Positions 1-9,272 of a stretch of 64,000 nt of DNA are shown piece after piece. The notes beneath the pieces were generated by a model that had not been told where the DNA came from, did not search any database, and saw only the letters and a program-made list of their open reading frames with translations. The position numbers and the translations under genes were made by a program. Source of the DNA: Escherichia ruysiae (GTDB lineage: Bacteria > Pseudomonadota > Gammaproteobacteria > Enterobacterales > Enterobacteriaceae); NCBI RefSeq assembly GCF_902498915.1, contig NZ_CABVLQ010000001.1; one strand, given 5' to 3'. How positions within the stretch are numbered: position 1 is the stretch's first letter; each line of letters opens with the position of its first letter.

Positions 1-55
1 CCTGTGCCGATGGCGTTTGCCAAAGTAGCGCCAACGAAATCAAGGAGCAAAACAG

Positions 56-496
56 ATGGACAAGCAACGCGGTTTTACACTTATCGAACTGATGGTGGTT
101 ATTGGCATCATTGCCATTTTAAGCGCCATCGGCATTCCCGCTTATCAGAACTACCTGCGCAAAGCCGCACTCACCGACATGCTACAAACCTTTGTGCCTT
201 ACCGTACTGCCGTAGAGTTGTGCGCGCTGGAACATGGTGGATTAGATACCTGTGACGGCGGTAGCAATGGCATCCCCTCGCCCACCACCACTCGCTATGT
301 TTCAGCGATGAGTGTGGCAAAGGGCGTGGTGTCGCTGACCGGGCAGGAGAGCCTCAATGGGCTAAGCGTCGTCATGACGCCGGGTTGGGATAACGCAAAC
401 GGCGTCACCGGCTGGACGCGCAACTGCAATATTCAAAGTGACAGCGCGTTGCAGCAAGCCTGCGAAGATGTCTTCCGCTTTGATGACGCTAACTAA
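56..496 (+). CDS. ppdD: type IV major pilin-like prepilin PpdD
   Basis: A 146-residue prepilin. The N-terminus MDKQRG|FTLIELMVV is a classic prepilin-peptidase site: a short basic leader, cleavage after Gly6, Phe as first mature residue and Glu at mature position 5. A hydrophobic helix of about 20 residues follows and serves for inner-membrane anchoring and pilus assembly. The C-terminal domain carries several cysteines, consistent with the usual disulfide. An AAGGAG-type ribosome site lies just before the ATG. In E. coli this is the structural subunit of a cryptic type IV pilus, and hofB and hofC follow immediately on the same strand. A divergently named relative in other species is PilA. 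The start is fixed by the leader peptide. Confidence 0.95.
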   Translation: MDKQRGFTLIELMVVIGIIAILSAIGIPAYQNYLRKAALTDMLQTFVPYRTAVELCALEHGGLDTCDGGSNGIPSPTTTRYVSAMSVAKGVVSLTGQESLNGLSVVMTPGWDNANGVTGWTRNCNIQSDSALQQACEDVFRFDDAN

Positions 497-505
497 GGAG
501 CGGCC

Positions 506-1891
506 ATGAATATTTCACAGCTCACCGCCCTGTGTCTGCGTTATCAGGGAGTCTTGCTGGATGCCAGCGAAGAGGTGGTTCATGTGGCGGTGGTCGATGC
601 ACCTTCGCATGAGCTACTGGACGCATTGCATTTCGCTACCACCAAACGTATTGAGATCATCTGCTGGACGCGCCAGCAGATGGAAGGTCACGCCAGTCGC
701 GTACAACAAACGTTGCCCTTAGCCGTTCAGGAGAAGCATCAGCCCAGAGCAGAGTTGCTGACCCAAACGTTACAATCTGCGCTGGAACAACGCGCGTCTG
801 ATATTCATATCGAACCAGCAGACAATGGATACCGTATCCGCCTGCGTATCGACGGCGTATTGCATCCTTTACCGGATGTTTCACCGGATGCCGGAGTCGC
901 ATTAACCGCCAGATTAAAAGTGCTGGGAAGCCTGGATATTGCGGAACATCGCCTGCCGCAGGACGGGCAATTCACTGTCGAACTGGCAGGGAACGCCGTC
1001 TCATTTCGCATTGCGACCTTGCCATGTCGGGGCGGTGAAAAGGTGGTATTAAGGTTGTTACAGCAGGTAAACCAGGCGCTGGATGTCAACACGCTGGGAA
1101 TGCAGCCATTACAACTGGCGGACTTTGTTCATGCCCTACAGCAACCACAAGGACTGGTACTGGTAACTGGGCCAACCGGAAGCGGAAAAACCGTCACGCT
1201 TTATAGCGCCCTGCAAACGCTGAATACCGCTGACATTAATATTTGTAGCGTCGAAGATCCGGTTGAGATCCCCATCGCCGGGCTAAACCAGACGCAAATA
1301 CATCCGCGTGCCGGGCTCACCTTTCAGGGCGTTTTGCGTGCGTTATTGCGCCAGGATCCTGACGTCATCATGATCGGAGAGATCCGCGATGGCGAAACGG
1401 CAGAAATCGCCATTAAAGCCGCGCAAACGGGTCATCTGGTATTGTCTACGCTACACACTAATTCCACCTGCGAAACGCTGGTGCGTTTACAGCAAATGGG
1501 GGTCGCCCGCTGGATGCTCTCGTCGGCGCTCACGCTGGTAATAGCCCAGCGTCTGGTACGCAAACTTTGCCCACATTGTCGCCGGCAGCAAGGGGAGCCT
1601 ATCCATATTCCCGACAATGTATGGCTATCGCCGCTGCCCCGCTGGCAAGCACCCGGTTGTGAACATTGCTACCTCGGTTTTTATGGTCGCACGGCCTTGT
1701 TTGAAGTTTTGCCCATGACACCGATTATACGTCAGCTTATTGCCGCTAATACCGACGTTGAATCGCTGGAAACGCACGCCCGACAGGCGGGAATGCGCAC
1801 GCTTTTTGAAAACGGCTGCCTGGCCGTGGAGCAAGGCTTAACCACCTTTGAAGAGTTAATCCGCGTATTGGGGATGCCGCATGGCGAGTAA
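506..1891 (+). CDS. hofB: type IV pilus/T2SS assembly ATPase HofB
   Basis: A 461-residue GspE/PilB-family secretion ATPase that powers pilin polymerisation at the inner membrane. Visible features are a Walker A motif GPTGSGKT near residue 222, a Walker B region DPDVIMIGEIRD near 284, the His-box region (TGHLVLSTLHTN), and a tetracysteine zinc site (CPHC...CEHC) near residues 354-388. The N-terminal domain is shorter than in PilB proteins. It starts 9 bp after ppdD and its 3' end overlaps the hofC start by 11 bp, so ppdD-hofB-hofC looks like one transcript. The frame is intact. Other T4P functions (prepilin peptidase, secretin) are not in this window. Confidence 0.94.
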   Translation: MNISQLTALCLRYQGVLLDASEEVVHVAVVDAPSHELLDALHFATTKRIEIICWTRQQMEGHASRVQQTLPLAVQEKHQPRAELLTQTLQSALEQRASDIHIEPADNGYRIRLRIDGVLHPLPDVSPDAGVALTARLKVLGSLDIAEHRLPQDGQFTVELAGNAVSFRIATLPCRGGEKVVLRLLQQVNQALDVNTLGMQPLQLADFVHALQQPQGLVLVTGPTGSGKTVTLYSALQTLNTADINICSVEDPVEIPIAGLNQTQIHPRAGLTFQGVLRALLRQDPDVIMIGEIRDGETAEIAIKAAQTGHLVLSTLHTNSTCETLVRLQQMGVARWMLSSALTLVIAQRLVRKLCPHCRRQQGEPIHIPDNVWLSPLPRWQAPGCEHCYLGFYGRTALFEVLPMTPIIRQLIAANTDVESLETHARQAGMRTLFENGCLAVEQGLTTFEELIRVLGMPHGE

Positions 1892-3083
1892 GCAACTCTG
1901 GCGCTGGCATGGCATAACCGGCGACGGCAATACGCAAGATGGGATGCTATGGGCAGAGAGCCGTGCTTTGCTGCTTATGGCACTACAGCAACAGATGGTT
2001 ACCCCACTAAGCCTGAAGCGAATCGCCATCAATTCTGCGCAGTGGCGAGGAGATAAAAGCGCGGAAGTCATTCATCAACTGGCGACGCTACTCAAAGCCG
2101 GGTTGACGCTTTCTGAAGGGCTGGCACTGTTGGCGGAACAGCATCCCAGTAAGCAATGGCAAGTGTTGCTGCAATCACTGGCGCACGATCTCGAGCAGGG
2201 CGTTACCTTTTCCAATGCTTTATTACCCTGGTCAGAGGTATTTCCACCACTCTACCAGGCGATGATCCGCACGGGTGAACTGACCGGTAAGCTGGATGAA
2301 TGCTGTTTTGAACTGGCTCGTCAGCAAAAAGCCCAGCGTCAGCTGGCCGACAAAGTGAAATCAGCATTGCGTTATCCCATCATCATCTTAGCGATGGCAA
2401 TCATGGTGGTTGTGGCAATGCTGCATTTTGTTCTGCCGGAGTTTGCCGCTATCTATAGGACCTTTAACACCCCGTTACCGGCGCTAACGCAGGGGATCAT
2501 GACGCTGGCAGATTTTAGTGGTGAATGGGGCTGGCTGCTGGTGTTGTTCGGCTTTCTGCTGGCAATAGCTAATAAGTTGCTGATACGCCGCCCGACCTGG
2601 CTTATCGTGCGACAGAAATTGCTGTTACGCATCCCGATTATGGGTTCCCTGATGCGGGGACAAAAACTCACGCAGATTTTTACGATTCTGGCGCTGACAC
2701 AAAGTGCAGGGATTACTTTTTTACAAGGGATTGAGAGCGTCAGAGAAACAATGCGCTGCCCATACTGGGCGCAACTTCTGACACAAATCCAGCACGATAT
2801 CAGTAACGGTCAGCCTATCTGGCTGGCGCTAAAAAATGCCGGTGAGTTTAGCCCACTCTGTTTGCAATTAGTGAGAACAGGAGAGGCATCCGGCTCGCTG
2901 GATCTCATGTTAGATAACCTCGCTCACCATCATCGGGATAACACGCTGGCGCTGGCAGATAATCTTGCAGCCTTACTGGAACCGGCGTTGCTGGTTATTA
3001 CAGGAGGAATTATCGGTACACTGGTGGTGGCAATGTATCTGCCAATTTTCCATTTAGGCGATGCGATGAGTGGGATGGGATAA
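1881..3083 (+). CDS. hofC: type IV pilus inner-membrane platform protein HofC
   Basis: A 400-residue GspF/PilC-family polytopic membrane protein that forms the platform on which the HofB ATPase acts. It contains two repeated cytoplasmic T2SSF domains, each with the T-G-E-L/S-G motif (RTGELTGKLDE near residue 130; RTGEASGSLDLM near 333). Three hydrophobic segments lie near residues 164-187, 215-235 and 368-390. The start overlaps hofB by 11 bp, which suggests translational coupling. The reading frame is complete. A perfect inverted repeat directly after the stop separates it from convergent guaC. Confidence 0.94.
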   Translation: MASKQLWRWHGITGDGNTQDGMLWAESRALLLMALQQQMVTPLSLKRIAINSAQWRGDKSAEVIHQLATLLKAGLTLSEGLALLAEQHPSKQWQVLLQSLAHDLEQGVTFSNALLPWSEVFPPLYQAMIRTGELTGKLDECCFELARQQKAQRQLADKVKSALRYPIIILAMAIMVVVAMLHFVLPEFAAIYRTFNTPLPALTQGIMTLADFSGEWGWLLVLFGFLLAIANKLLIRRPTWLIVRQKLLLRIPIMGSLMRGQKLTQIFTILALTQSAGITFLQGIESVRETMRCPYWAQLLTQIQHDISNGQPIWLALKNAGEFSPLCLQLVRTGEASGSLDLMLDNLAHHHRDNTLALADNLAALLEPALLVITGGIIGTLVVAMYLPIFHLGDAMSGMG

Positions 3084-3084
3084 C

Positions 3085-3108
3085 GCTGGCGTGGTGATCC
3101 ACGCCAGC
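3085..3108. terminator. inverted repeat between convergent hofC and guaC
   Basis: A 10-bp perfect stem (GCTGGCGTGG / CCACGCCAGC) with a 4-base TGAT loop lies between the hofC stop and the guaC stop. No long T tract follows on either strand. It may act as a weak bidirectional terminator or as a 3'-end stabilising hairpin. The symmetry is read directly; the function is inferred from its position. Confidence 0.6.
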
Positions 3109-3117
3109 ATTAGGAGA

Positions 3118-4161
3118 TTACAGGTTATTGAAGATGCGGTTTTCTTGTTCCTGCACACGGATAAACGTGGTGCGCTTGGTCAGCTCTTTCAGGCGTGAAG
3201 CCCCAACGTATGTACAAGCTGAACGCAGACCGCCTAAAATATCACGCGCGGTATTTTCAACCGGGCCACGCAGCGGCAGCTTAACGGTTTTACCTTCTGC
3301 AGCGCGATATTCCGCAACGCCGCCAACGTGGCGTTTCATCGCAGACTCGGAGCTCATGCCGTAGAACAGCATAAATTTCTCGCCGTTCTCTTCAACAATG
3401 CGACCACCGCTCTCTTCGTGGCCTGCCAGCATACCACCGAGCATCACGAAATCAGCACCGCCGCCAAAGGCTTTCGCGACATCGCCCGGTGTGGTGCAGC
3501 CACCATCGCTGACGATCATCCCGCCCAGACCGTGCGCGGCATCGGCACATTCGATTACCGCAGAAAGTTGCGGATAACCGACGCCTGTTTTGACGCGAGT
3601 TGTACAGACAGAACCTGGGCCAATACCAACTTTAACGATATCAGCACCGGAGAGGATAAGCTCCTCACACATTTCACCAGTCACTACGTTGCCAGCACAA
3701 ATGGTTTTGGTCGGCCACGCTTCACGCGCTTTCACAACGAACTGCACGAAGTGTTCGGAATAACCATTCGCCACATCAATACAAACGAAGTTTAATGCCG
3801 GGTTCAGGTCGAGAATTTGTTTGGTTTTTTCGAAATCCGCATCAGACGTGCCGGTAGAAACCATCACATGTTTCAGCACATCAGCGGAAGAATTGTTGAT
3901 AAACGCTTGCCACTCTTCGACAGAATAGTGTTTATGCACAGCAGTCAGAATATCAAAAGAAGCCAGCGCAGAGGCCATGGAAAAAGTGCCTACGGTGTCC
4001 ATATTCGCGGCGATAATCGGCACGCCGGACCAGCTCTGACCTGAATGTTTGAAGGTGAATTGACGTTCCAGTTCAACATCGGAACGACTTTTAAGAGTAG
4101 AACGTTTAGGACGGATGAGGACGTCTTTAAAACCTAACTTCAGATCTTCTTCAATACGCAT
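3118..4161 (-). CDS. guaC: GMP reductase
   Basis: A 347-residue IMPDH/GMPR-family TIM-barrel enzyme that reduces GMP to IMP with NADPH and releases ammonia, returning guanine nucleotides to the purine pool. The catalytic loop GIGPGSVCTTR supplies the nucleophilic cysteine near residue 186. The nucleotide phosphate loops (SDGGC, GGADFVMLGGM) are intact. No CBS domains are present, which separates it from GuaB. The length matches the E. coli enzyme. It is divergent from coaE across a 224-bp gap, which must hold both promoters. Confidence 0.97.
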   Translation of the reverse strand: MRIEEDLKLGFKDVLIRPKRSTLKSRSDVELERQFTFKHSGQSWSGVPIIAANMDTVGTFSMASALASFDILTAVHKHYSVEEWQAFINNSSADVLKHVMVSTGTSDADFEKTKQILDLNPALNFVCIDVANGYSEHFVQFVVKAREAWPTKTICAGNVVTGEMCEELILSGADIVKVGIGPGSVCTTRVKTGVGYPQLSAVIECADAAHGLGGMIVSDGGCTTPGDVAKAFGGGADFVMLGGMLAGHEESGGRIVEENGEKFMLFYGMSSESAMKRHVGGVAEYRAAEGKTVKLPLRGPVENTARDILGGLRSACTYVGASRLKELTKRTTFIRVQEQENRIFNNL

Positions 4162-4385
4162 GTGCGGATTCCTGGGGTTAATGGCTATAAGGATAAGAGC
4201 GCAACTCCAGTGACGCTATCATACGCACTAATCGATGTGGCGCAAGACTGCGAAATTGTCTTTTTTTACGCTACAATCCCATAAATTTACCTGGTAAATA
4301 ATGAGCGAATGTTCCATCAATTTCGCTTTTGTACGCTCATTTTTAACATTTTGATAATCATGATGAATTCCCGGGAATATAAATT

Positions 4386-5006
4386 ATGAGGTATATAGTT
4401 GCCTTAACGGGAGGCATTGGCAGTGGCAAGAGTACCGTTGCAAATGCGTTTGCAGACCTCGGAATTAACGTCATTGATGCCGATATTATTGCGCGTCAGG
4501 TGGTTGAACCAGGTGCACCTGCGCTACGTGCCATTGCTGAACACTTTGGCGCTGACATGATTGCTGCTGATGGGTCATTGCAGCGCAGGGTCTTGCGCGA
4601 GCGGATCTTCGCTAACCCGGAAGAGAAAAACTGGCTTAACGCCCTGCTGCATCCGCTGATTCAGCAGGAGACGCAACGTCAGATCCAGCAGGCAACTTCT
4701 CCCTATATACTGTGGGTTGTGCCATTGCTGGTAGAAAACTCACTGTATAAAAAAGCGAATCGTGTGCTGGTGGTGGATGTCAGCCCAGAAACGCAACTTA
4801 AGCGCACCATGCAGCGCGATGATGTTACTCGCGAGCATGTCGAACAAATTCTTGCTGCCCAGGCAACGCGCGAAGCCCGTCTTGCCGTGGCAGATGACGT
4901 CATTGATAATAACGGCGCACCGGATGCTATTGCATCGGATGTTGCCCGCCTGCACGCACACTATTTGCAGCTTGCGTCGCAGTTTGTCTCACAGGAAAAA
5001 CCGTAA
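4386..5006 (+). CDS. coaE: dephospho-CoA kinase
   Basis: A 206-residue P-loop kinase that catalyses the last step of coenzyme A synthesis: ATP-dependent phosphorylation of the 3'-hydroxyl of dephospho-CoA. The Walker A motif GGIGSGKST is at residues 9-17, and the substrate-binding DADIIARQVVEPG segment follows at about 33-45. The length is normal for the family. Its TAA stop overlaps the zapD ATG by one base (TAATG), a typical translational-coupling junction. coaE-zapD-yacG is the usual enterobacterial operon. Confidence 0.97.
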   Translation: MRYIVALTGGIGSGKSTVANAFADLGINVIDADIIARQVVEPGAPALRAIAEHFGADMIAADGSLQRRVLRERIFANPEEKNWLNALLHPLIQQETQRQIQQATSPYILWVVPLLVENSLYKKANRVLVVDVSPETQLKRTMQRDDVTREHVEQILAAQATREARLAVADDVIDNNGAPDAIASDVARLHAHYLQLASQFVSQEKP

Positions 5007-5749
5007 TGCAGACCCAGGTCCTTTTTGAACATCCACTAAATGAAAAAATGCGTACATGGCTGCGCATTGAGTTTTTAATTCAACAACTCACCGTAAATTT
5101 ACCCATCGTTGACTACGCTGGCGCCCTGCATTTCTTCCGTAATGTCAGCGAATTGCTGGATGTTTTCGAGCGCGGAGAAGTGCGCACTGAGCTGTTGAAA
5201 GAGCTTGACCGCCAGCAACGTAAACTCCAGACCTGGATTGGCGTGCCAGGCGTTGATCAGAGCCGTATTGAAGCATTAATTCAGCAGTTAAAAACAGCGG
5301 GTAGCGTGTTGATTTCCGCGCCGCGTATCGGGCAATTTCTACGTGAAGACAGGCTGATTGCCTTAGTGCGTCAGCGTCTGAGCATCCCTGGCGGCTGTTG
5401 TAGCTTTGATTTGCCCACTTTGCATATCTGGCTGCATTTACCCCAGTCACAACGCGACAGCCAGGTAGAAACCTGGATTGCCAGCCTGAACCCGCTCACC
5501 CAGGCACTTACCATGGTGCTTGATTTAATTCGCCAGTCTGCCCCCTTCCGCAAACAAACCAGCCTGAATGGTTTTTATCAGGATAATGGTGACGATGCCG
5601 ATTTGCTGCGCCTGAATCTGGCGCTCGATTCACAGCTTTATCCGCAAATTTCCGGTCATAAAAGCCGTTTTGCGATTCGTTTTATGCCGCTGGACAGTGA
5701 AAATGGACAAGTACCGGAACGTCTGGATTTCGAACTGGCCTGTTGCTAA
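5006..5749 (+). CDS. zapD: Z-ring associated protein ZapD
   Basis: A 247-residue soluble protein of the ZapD (YacF, DUF1342) family. Family knowledge: it binds the C-terminal tail of FtsZ and bundles FtsZ filaments, helping Z-ring integrity. The N-terminal part is helical and the C-terminal part is beta-rich. I see no catalytic motifs, as expected. It is translationally coupled to coaE and followed by yacG 9 bp later. Placement of a division factor here, a few kilobases from the dcw cluster but on the other strand, is the standard E. coli arrangement. Confidence 0.95.
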   Translation: MQTQVLFEHPLNEKMRTWLRIEFLIQQLTVNLPIVDYAGALHFFRNVSELLDVFERGEVRTELLKELDRQQRKLQTWIGVPGVDQSRIEALIQQLKTAGSVLISAPRIGQFLREDRLIALVRQRLSIPGGCCSFDLPTLHIWLHLPQSQRDSQVETWIASLNPLTQALTMVLDLIRQSAPFRKQTSLNGFYQDNGDDADLLRLNLALDSQLYPQISGHKSRFAIRFMPLDSENGQVPERLDFELACC

Positions 5750-5758
5750 GGAGTAAAA

Positions 5759-5956
5759 ATGTCAGAAACTATTACGGTGAATTGCCCTACCTGCGGGAAA
5801 ACGGTGGTTTGGGGTGAAGTCAGCCCGTTTCGGCCATTTTGTTGCAAACGTTGTCAACTGATCGACCTCGGAGAATGGGCTGCTGAAGAAAAACGAATCC
5901 CCAGCAGCGGTGATCTTTCTGAGAGTGATGACTGGAGCGAAGAGCCAAAGCAGTGA
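5759..5956 (+). CDS. yacG: DNA gyrase inhibitor YacG
   Basis: A 65-residue zinc-finger protein. The four zinc ligands are visible as CPTC (Cys9, Cys12) and CCKRC (Cys28 and Cys32). The acidic, flexible C-terminal tail is rich in Glu, Asp and Ser. Family knowledge: YacG binds GyrB and blocks DNA binding by gyrase. An AGGAG ribosome site is seen (CTAAGGAGTAAAAATG). It is the last gene of the coaE operon and is followed by REP sequences. Confidence 0.94.
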   Translation: MSETITVNCPTCGKTVVWGEVSPFRPFCCKRCQLIDLGEWAAEEKRIPSSGDLSESDDWSEEPKQ

Positions 5957-5962
5957 CATTTT

Positions 5963-6060
5963 GTCTGATGCCGCACGTAGGCCTGATTAGACGCGGTCAG
6001 CGTCGCATCAGGCATCTTGCGCAAATGTCGGATGCGGCGTAAACGCCTTGTCCGACCTAC
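5963..6060. repeat. REP/BIME element between yacG and mutT
   Basis: Two REP-type palindromic units lie between the convergent yacG and mutT genes. One is at 5963-6015 (GTCTGATGCCGC... ending GCATCAGGCAT). The other is at 6027-6060 (GTCGGATGCGGCG...GTCCGACCTAC). The second unit runs into mutT: the TAG stop of mutT lies in the GTAGG end of the REP when read on the minus strand. Confidence 0.85.
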
Positions 6061-6446
6061 AGACGCTTAAGCTTCGCAATTACCGGTTCATTGGCTGGCG
6101 GAAAATCATCGGCATTCAGACCGACCAGCGACATCCACTTACCGGGTTGCCCTTCTTTACCCCACGGCTCCCCTTCCCAGCTTTCGACCAGCCAGAACCA
6201 CAGAGTTATATGCCTGTCCGGGAATTCATATTCCAGCTTTTCAAATAGATAAAAATGTTGCGGGGTAATCCCGACTTCTTCCTGAAGTTCACGCACCACC
6301 GCTCGTTCCGGTGTTTCGCCCATTTCAATTTTACCGCCTGGAAACTCCAGTTTATTCGCCATGTGCGCATCTGCGGCACGACGAGTAATAAAAATTTCAT
6401 TGTTCTCGTTGCGAATAATACCCACCGCAATTTGCAGTTTTTTCAT
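6057..6446 (-). CDS. mutT: 8-oxo-dGTP diphosphatase MutT
   Basis: A 129-residue Nudix hydrolase that cleaves 8-oxo-dGTP to the monophosphate and so prevents A:T to C:G transversions. The full Nudix box is present: Gly38, Glu44, then REL-EE-GI with Arg52, Glu53, Glu56 and Glu57. The length and sequence match E. coli MutT. It lies downstream of secA on the same strand but behind an intrinsic terminator, so expression may need readthrough or its own promoter. Its stop codon abuts a REP element. Confidence 0.97.
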   Translation of the reverse strand: MKKLQIAVGIIRNENNEIFITRRAADAHMANKLEFPGGKIEMGETPERAVVRELQEEVGITPQHFYLFEKLEYEFPDRHITLWFWLVESWEGEPWGKEGQPGKWMSLVGLNADDFPPANEPVIAKLKRL

Positions 6447-6460
6447 TGTCTTAAACCTAT

Positions 6461-6488
6461 AAAAAAGGCGCAGAATCCTGCGCCTTTT
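6461..6488 (-). terminator. intrinsic terminator after secA
   Basis: An 11-bp perfect stem (AAAAGGCGCAG at 6463-6473 with CTGCGCCTTTT at 6478-6488) followed by a U tract on the minus strand (A-run 6461-6466). It lies between the secA stop and the mutT start. Because the stem is flanked by A and T runs on both sides, it can also work in the other direction. Confidence 0.85.
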
Positions 6489-6505
6489 ATTTCAACAGTT
6501 AGCTT

Positions 6506-9211
6506 TTATTGCAGGCGACCATGGCACTGCTTGTATTTTTTACCAGAACCGCACGGGCAAGAATCGTTACGTCCTACTTTGCGCTCACCGGTTTGCGCCG
6601 CCAGTGCCGCTGCGGCTGCAGAGTCGTCATCCTGATGGCTAAGCTGCTGCATTTGCGCTAAACGCTCGGCTTCCATACGACGCTGTTGTTCCAGCTCCTC
6701 AACCTCTTCAGGCATACGTACCTGGACTTTGCTCAGCGTGCTGATAACTTCATATTTCAACGACTCCAGCATCGCTGCAAACATGGAGAACGATTCACGT
6801 TTGTATTCCTGCTTCGGATCTTTCTGTGCATAGCCACGCAGGTGGATACCCTGACGCAGATAGTCCATCGCTGCCAGGTGCTCTTTCCACAGGGAGTCAA
6901 GCGTTTGCAGCATGACGCCTTTCTCGAAGTGACGCATCATCTCAGCACCAACCACTTCTTCTTTACGCTGATACACTTCGATGGACTGCGCCAGAATACG
7001 CTCACGCAGCGTCTCTTCATGCAGTTCAGGCTCTTTGTCCAGCCACTCGGCAATCGGCAAATCGAGGTCGAAATCGTTTTTCAGACGTTCCTGCAGACCC
7101 GGAATATCCCACATTTCTTCCAGTGACTGTGGCGGAATGTAGGCATCGATGGTCGCTTTGAACACATCTTCACGAATGCTGTTGATGGTTTCGCTCACAT
7201 CGCTAACATCCAGCAGTTCGTTACGCTGGGAGTAAATGGCGCGACGCTGGTCGTTAGCCACGTCATCATATTCCAGCAGTTGCTTACGAATATCGAAGTT
7301 ACGGCTTTCAACTTTACGCTGGGCGTTGGCAATCGCTTTGGTCACCCACGGGTGCTCAATGGCTTCGCCTGGTTTCATACCCAGTTTACGCATCATGCCG
7401 GATACTCGGTCGGAAGCAAAAATACGCATCAGCGCATCTTCCATCGACAGGTAGAAACGGGAAGAACCAGCATCCCCCTGACGACCAGAACGACCGCGCA
7501 ACTGATTATCGATACGACGAGATTCGTGACGTTCGGTGCCGATGATATGCAGGCCACCTGCTGCCAGTACCGCATCGTGACGTACCTGCCAGTCGGCTTT
7601 AATTTTTTCAATTTGCTCTGCGGTCGGGTTTTCCAGCGCGGCAACTTCTGCCTGCCAGCTACCACCAAGCACAATGTCAGTACCACGACCCGCCATGTTG
7701 GTCGCGATGGTCACCGCTGCCGGATAACCTGCCTGAGCAACAATCGCCGCTTCGTTGGCGTGGAATTTGGCGTTGAGGACGTTGTGTTTGATACCGGCTT
7801 TGGTCAGCTCATTTGACACCAGCTCCGATTTTTCGATGGAGATAGTACCCACCAGCACCGGCTGACCTTTCGCAGTACGTTCTTTGATATCTTCAATGAT
7901 CGCCTGAATTTTTTCTGCTTCGGTCATGTAGACCAGGTCTGGCAAATCTTTACGAATCATCGGACGGTTGGTCGGAACGACGACGGTATCCAGCTTGTAA
8001 ATTGAGCTGAATTCGAATGCTTCGGTATCAGCAGTACCGGTCATCCCCGCCAGTTTTTCATACAGACGGAAGTAGTTCTGGAAGGTGATAGAAGCCAGCG
8101 TCTGGTTTTCGTTCTGGATCTGCACACCTTCTTTAGCTTCAACAGCCTGGTGCAGACCATCGGACCAGCGACGCCCCTGCATGGTACGACCGGTGTGTTC
8201 GTCAACGATGATAACTTCGCCATCTTTAACGATGTAATCGACGTCGCGAGTAAACAGCGCATGAGCGCGCAGCGCCGCCGTTACGTGATGCATCAGCATG
8301 ATGTTGGCCGGAGAGTACAGCGACTCCCCTTCGTCCATGATGCCTTCTTTCACCAGCAGTTCTTCAATCAGCACCAGACCACGTTCGGTCAGGTTCACCT
8401 GGCGAGATTTTTCATCAACCGAGAAGTGGCCTTCGCCCTGGAAGGTTTCGGAGTCTTCTTTTTCCTGACGGATCAAGTGCGGAATAATTTTGTTCACTCG
8501 CTTATACATTTCCGAGCTGTCTTCAGCCGGGCCGGAAATAATTAGCGGTGTACGCGCTTCATCGATCAGGATGGAGTCCACTTCGTCCACCAGCGCATAG
8601 TGCAGTTTACGCTGTACACGTTCTTCAGGGCTGAACGCCATGTTGTCGCGCAGGTAGTCAAAGCCGTATTCATTGTTAGTGCCGTAAGTAATGTCAGCCG
8701 CGTAAGCCTCACGCTTTGCCGGCGCAGGCATTCCCGGCAGGTTGACGCCGACGGTCAGGCCGAGAAATTCAAACAGCGGACGGTTGTTTTCGGCGTCACG
8801 TTGCGCCAGGTAGTCGTTGACGGTAACAACGTGCACACCTTTACCGGTTAATGCGTTCAGGTAAGCAGGCAGCGTTGCGGTCAGAGTTTTACCTTCACCA
8901 GTACGCATTTCCGCGATGCAACGTTCATTAAGAACCATACCGCCGAGCAACTGTACATCGAAGTGACGCATACCAAAGACGCGCTTACTTGCTTCACGCA
9001 CGACGGCGAAGGCTTCCGGGATCAGATTTTCCAGCACTTCGCCTTTTTCCAGGCGCGCGCGGAACTCTGCGGTTTTCCCTTTCAGTTCTTCGTCGGAGAG
9101 TTTTTCCATCTCCGGTTCCATGGTATTGATGATGTTCACCACTTTGCGCATCCGGCGCAGGGTACGATCGTTACGACTACCGAAAACTTTAGTTAATAAT
9201 TTGATTAGCAT
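6506..9211 (-). CDS. secA: protein translocase ATPase SecA
   Basis: The 901-residue motor of the Sec pathway, which pushes unfolded preproteins through SecYEG by ATP hydrolysis at the inner membrane. Walker A GEGKT is at about residues 105-109, the DEVD Walker B motif is visible near 209-212, and the helicase-like second nucleotide domain has TNMAGRGTDI. The C-terminal tail CPCGSGKKYKQCH forms the zinc finger that binds SecB (Cys885, Cys887, Cys896, His897). The length is exactly as in E. coli. It follows secM by 61 bp, and its ribosome site is expected to be controlled by SecM stalling. Confidence 0.98.
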   Translation of the reverse strand: MLIKLLTKVFGSRNDRTLRRMRKVVNIINTMEPEMEKLSDEELKGKTAEFRARLEKGEVLENLIPEAFAVVREASKRVFGMRHFDVQLLGGMVLNERCIAEMRTGEGKTLTATLPAYLNALTGKGVHVVTVNDYLAQRDAENNRPLFEFLGLTVGVNLPGMPAPAKREAYAADITYGTNNEYGFDYLRDNMAFSPEERVQRKLHYALVDEVDSILIDEARTPLIISGPAEDSSEMYKRVNKIIPHLIRQEKEDSETFQGEGHFSVDEKSRQVNLTERGLVLIEELLVKEGIMDEGESLYSPANIMLMHHVTAALRAHALFTRDVDYIVKDGEVIIVDEHTGRTMQGRRWSDGLHQAVEAKEGVQIQNENQTLASITFQNYFRLYEKLAGMTGTADTEAFEFSSIYKLDTVVVPTNRPMIRKDLPDLVYMTEAEKIQAIIEDIKERTAKGQPVLVGTISIEKSELVSNELTKAGIKHNVLNAKFHANEAAIVAQAGYPAAVTIATNMAGRGTDIVLGGSWQAEVAALENPTAEQIEKIKADWQVRHDAVLAAGGLHIIGTERHESRRIDNQLRGRSGRQGDAGSSRFYLSMEDALMRIFASDRVSGMMRKLGMKPGEAIEHPWVTKAIANAQRKVESRNFDIRKQLLEYDDVANDQRRAIYSQRNELLDVSDVSETINSIREDVFKATIDAYIPPQSLEEMWDIPGLQERLKNDFDLDLPIAEWLDKEPELHEETLRERILAQSIEVYQRKEEVVGAEMMRHFEKGVMLQTLDSLWKEHLAAMDYLRQGIHLRGYAQKDPKQEYKRESFSMFAAMLESLKYEVISTLSKVQVRMPEEVEELEQQRRMEAERLAQMQQLSHQDDDSAAAAALAAQTGERKVGRNDSCPCGSGKKYKQCHGRLQ

Positions 9212-9272
9212 AATAAAATCTCAAACGCCCCGCGTTGCGGAGTTAATAAAATGAAATAAAGGTTTATTGTTG

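Noticed and set aside
4..255. An 83-codon + strand frame overlapping the ppdD start
   Set aside because: ppdD in another frame carries a clear prepilin signature; the overlapping frame has low-complexity shadow composition.
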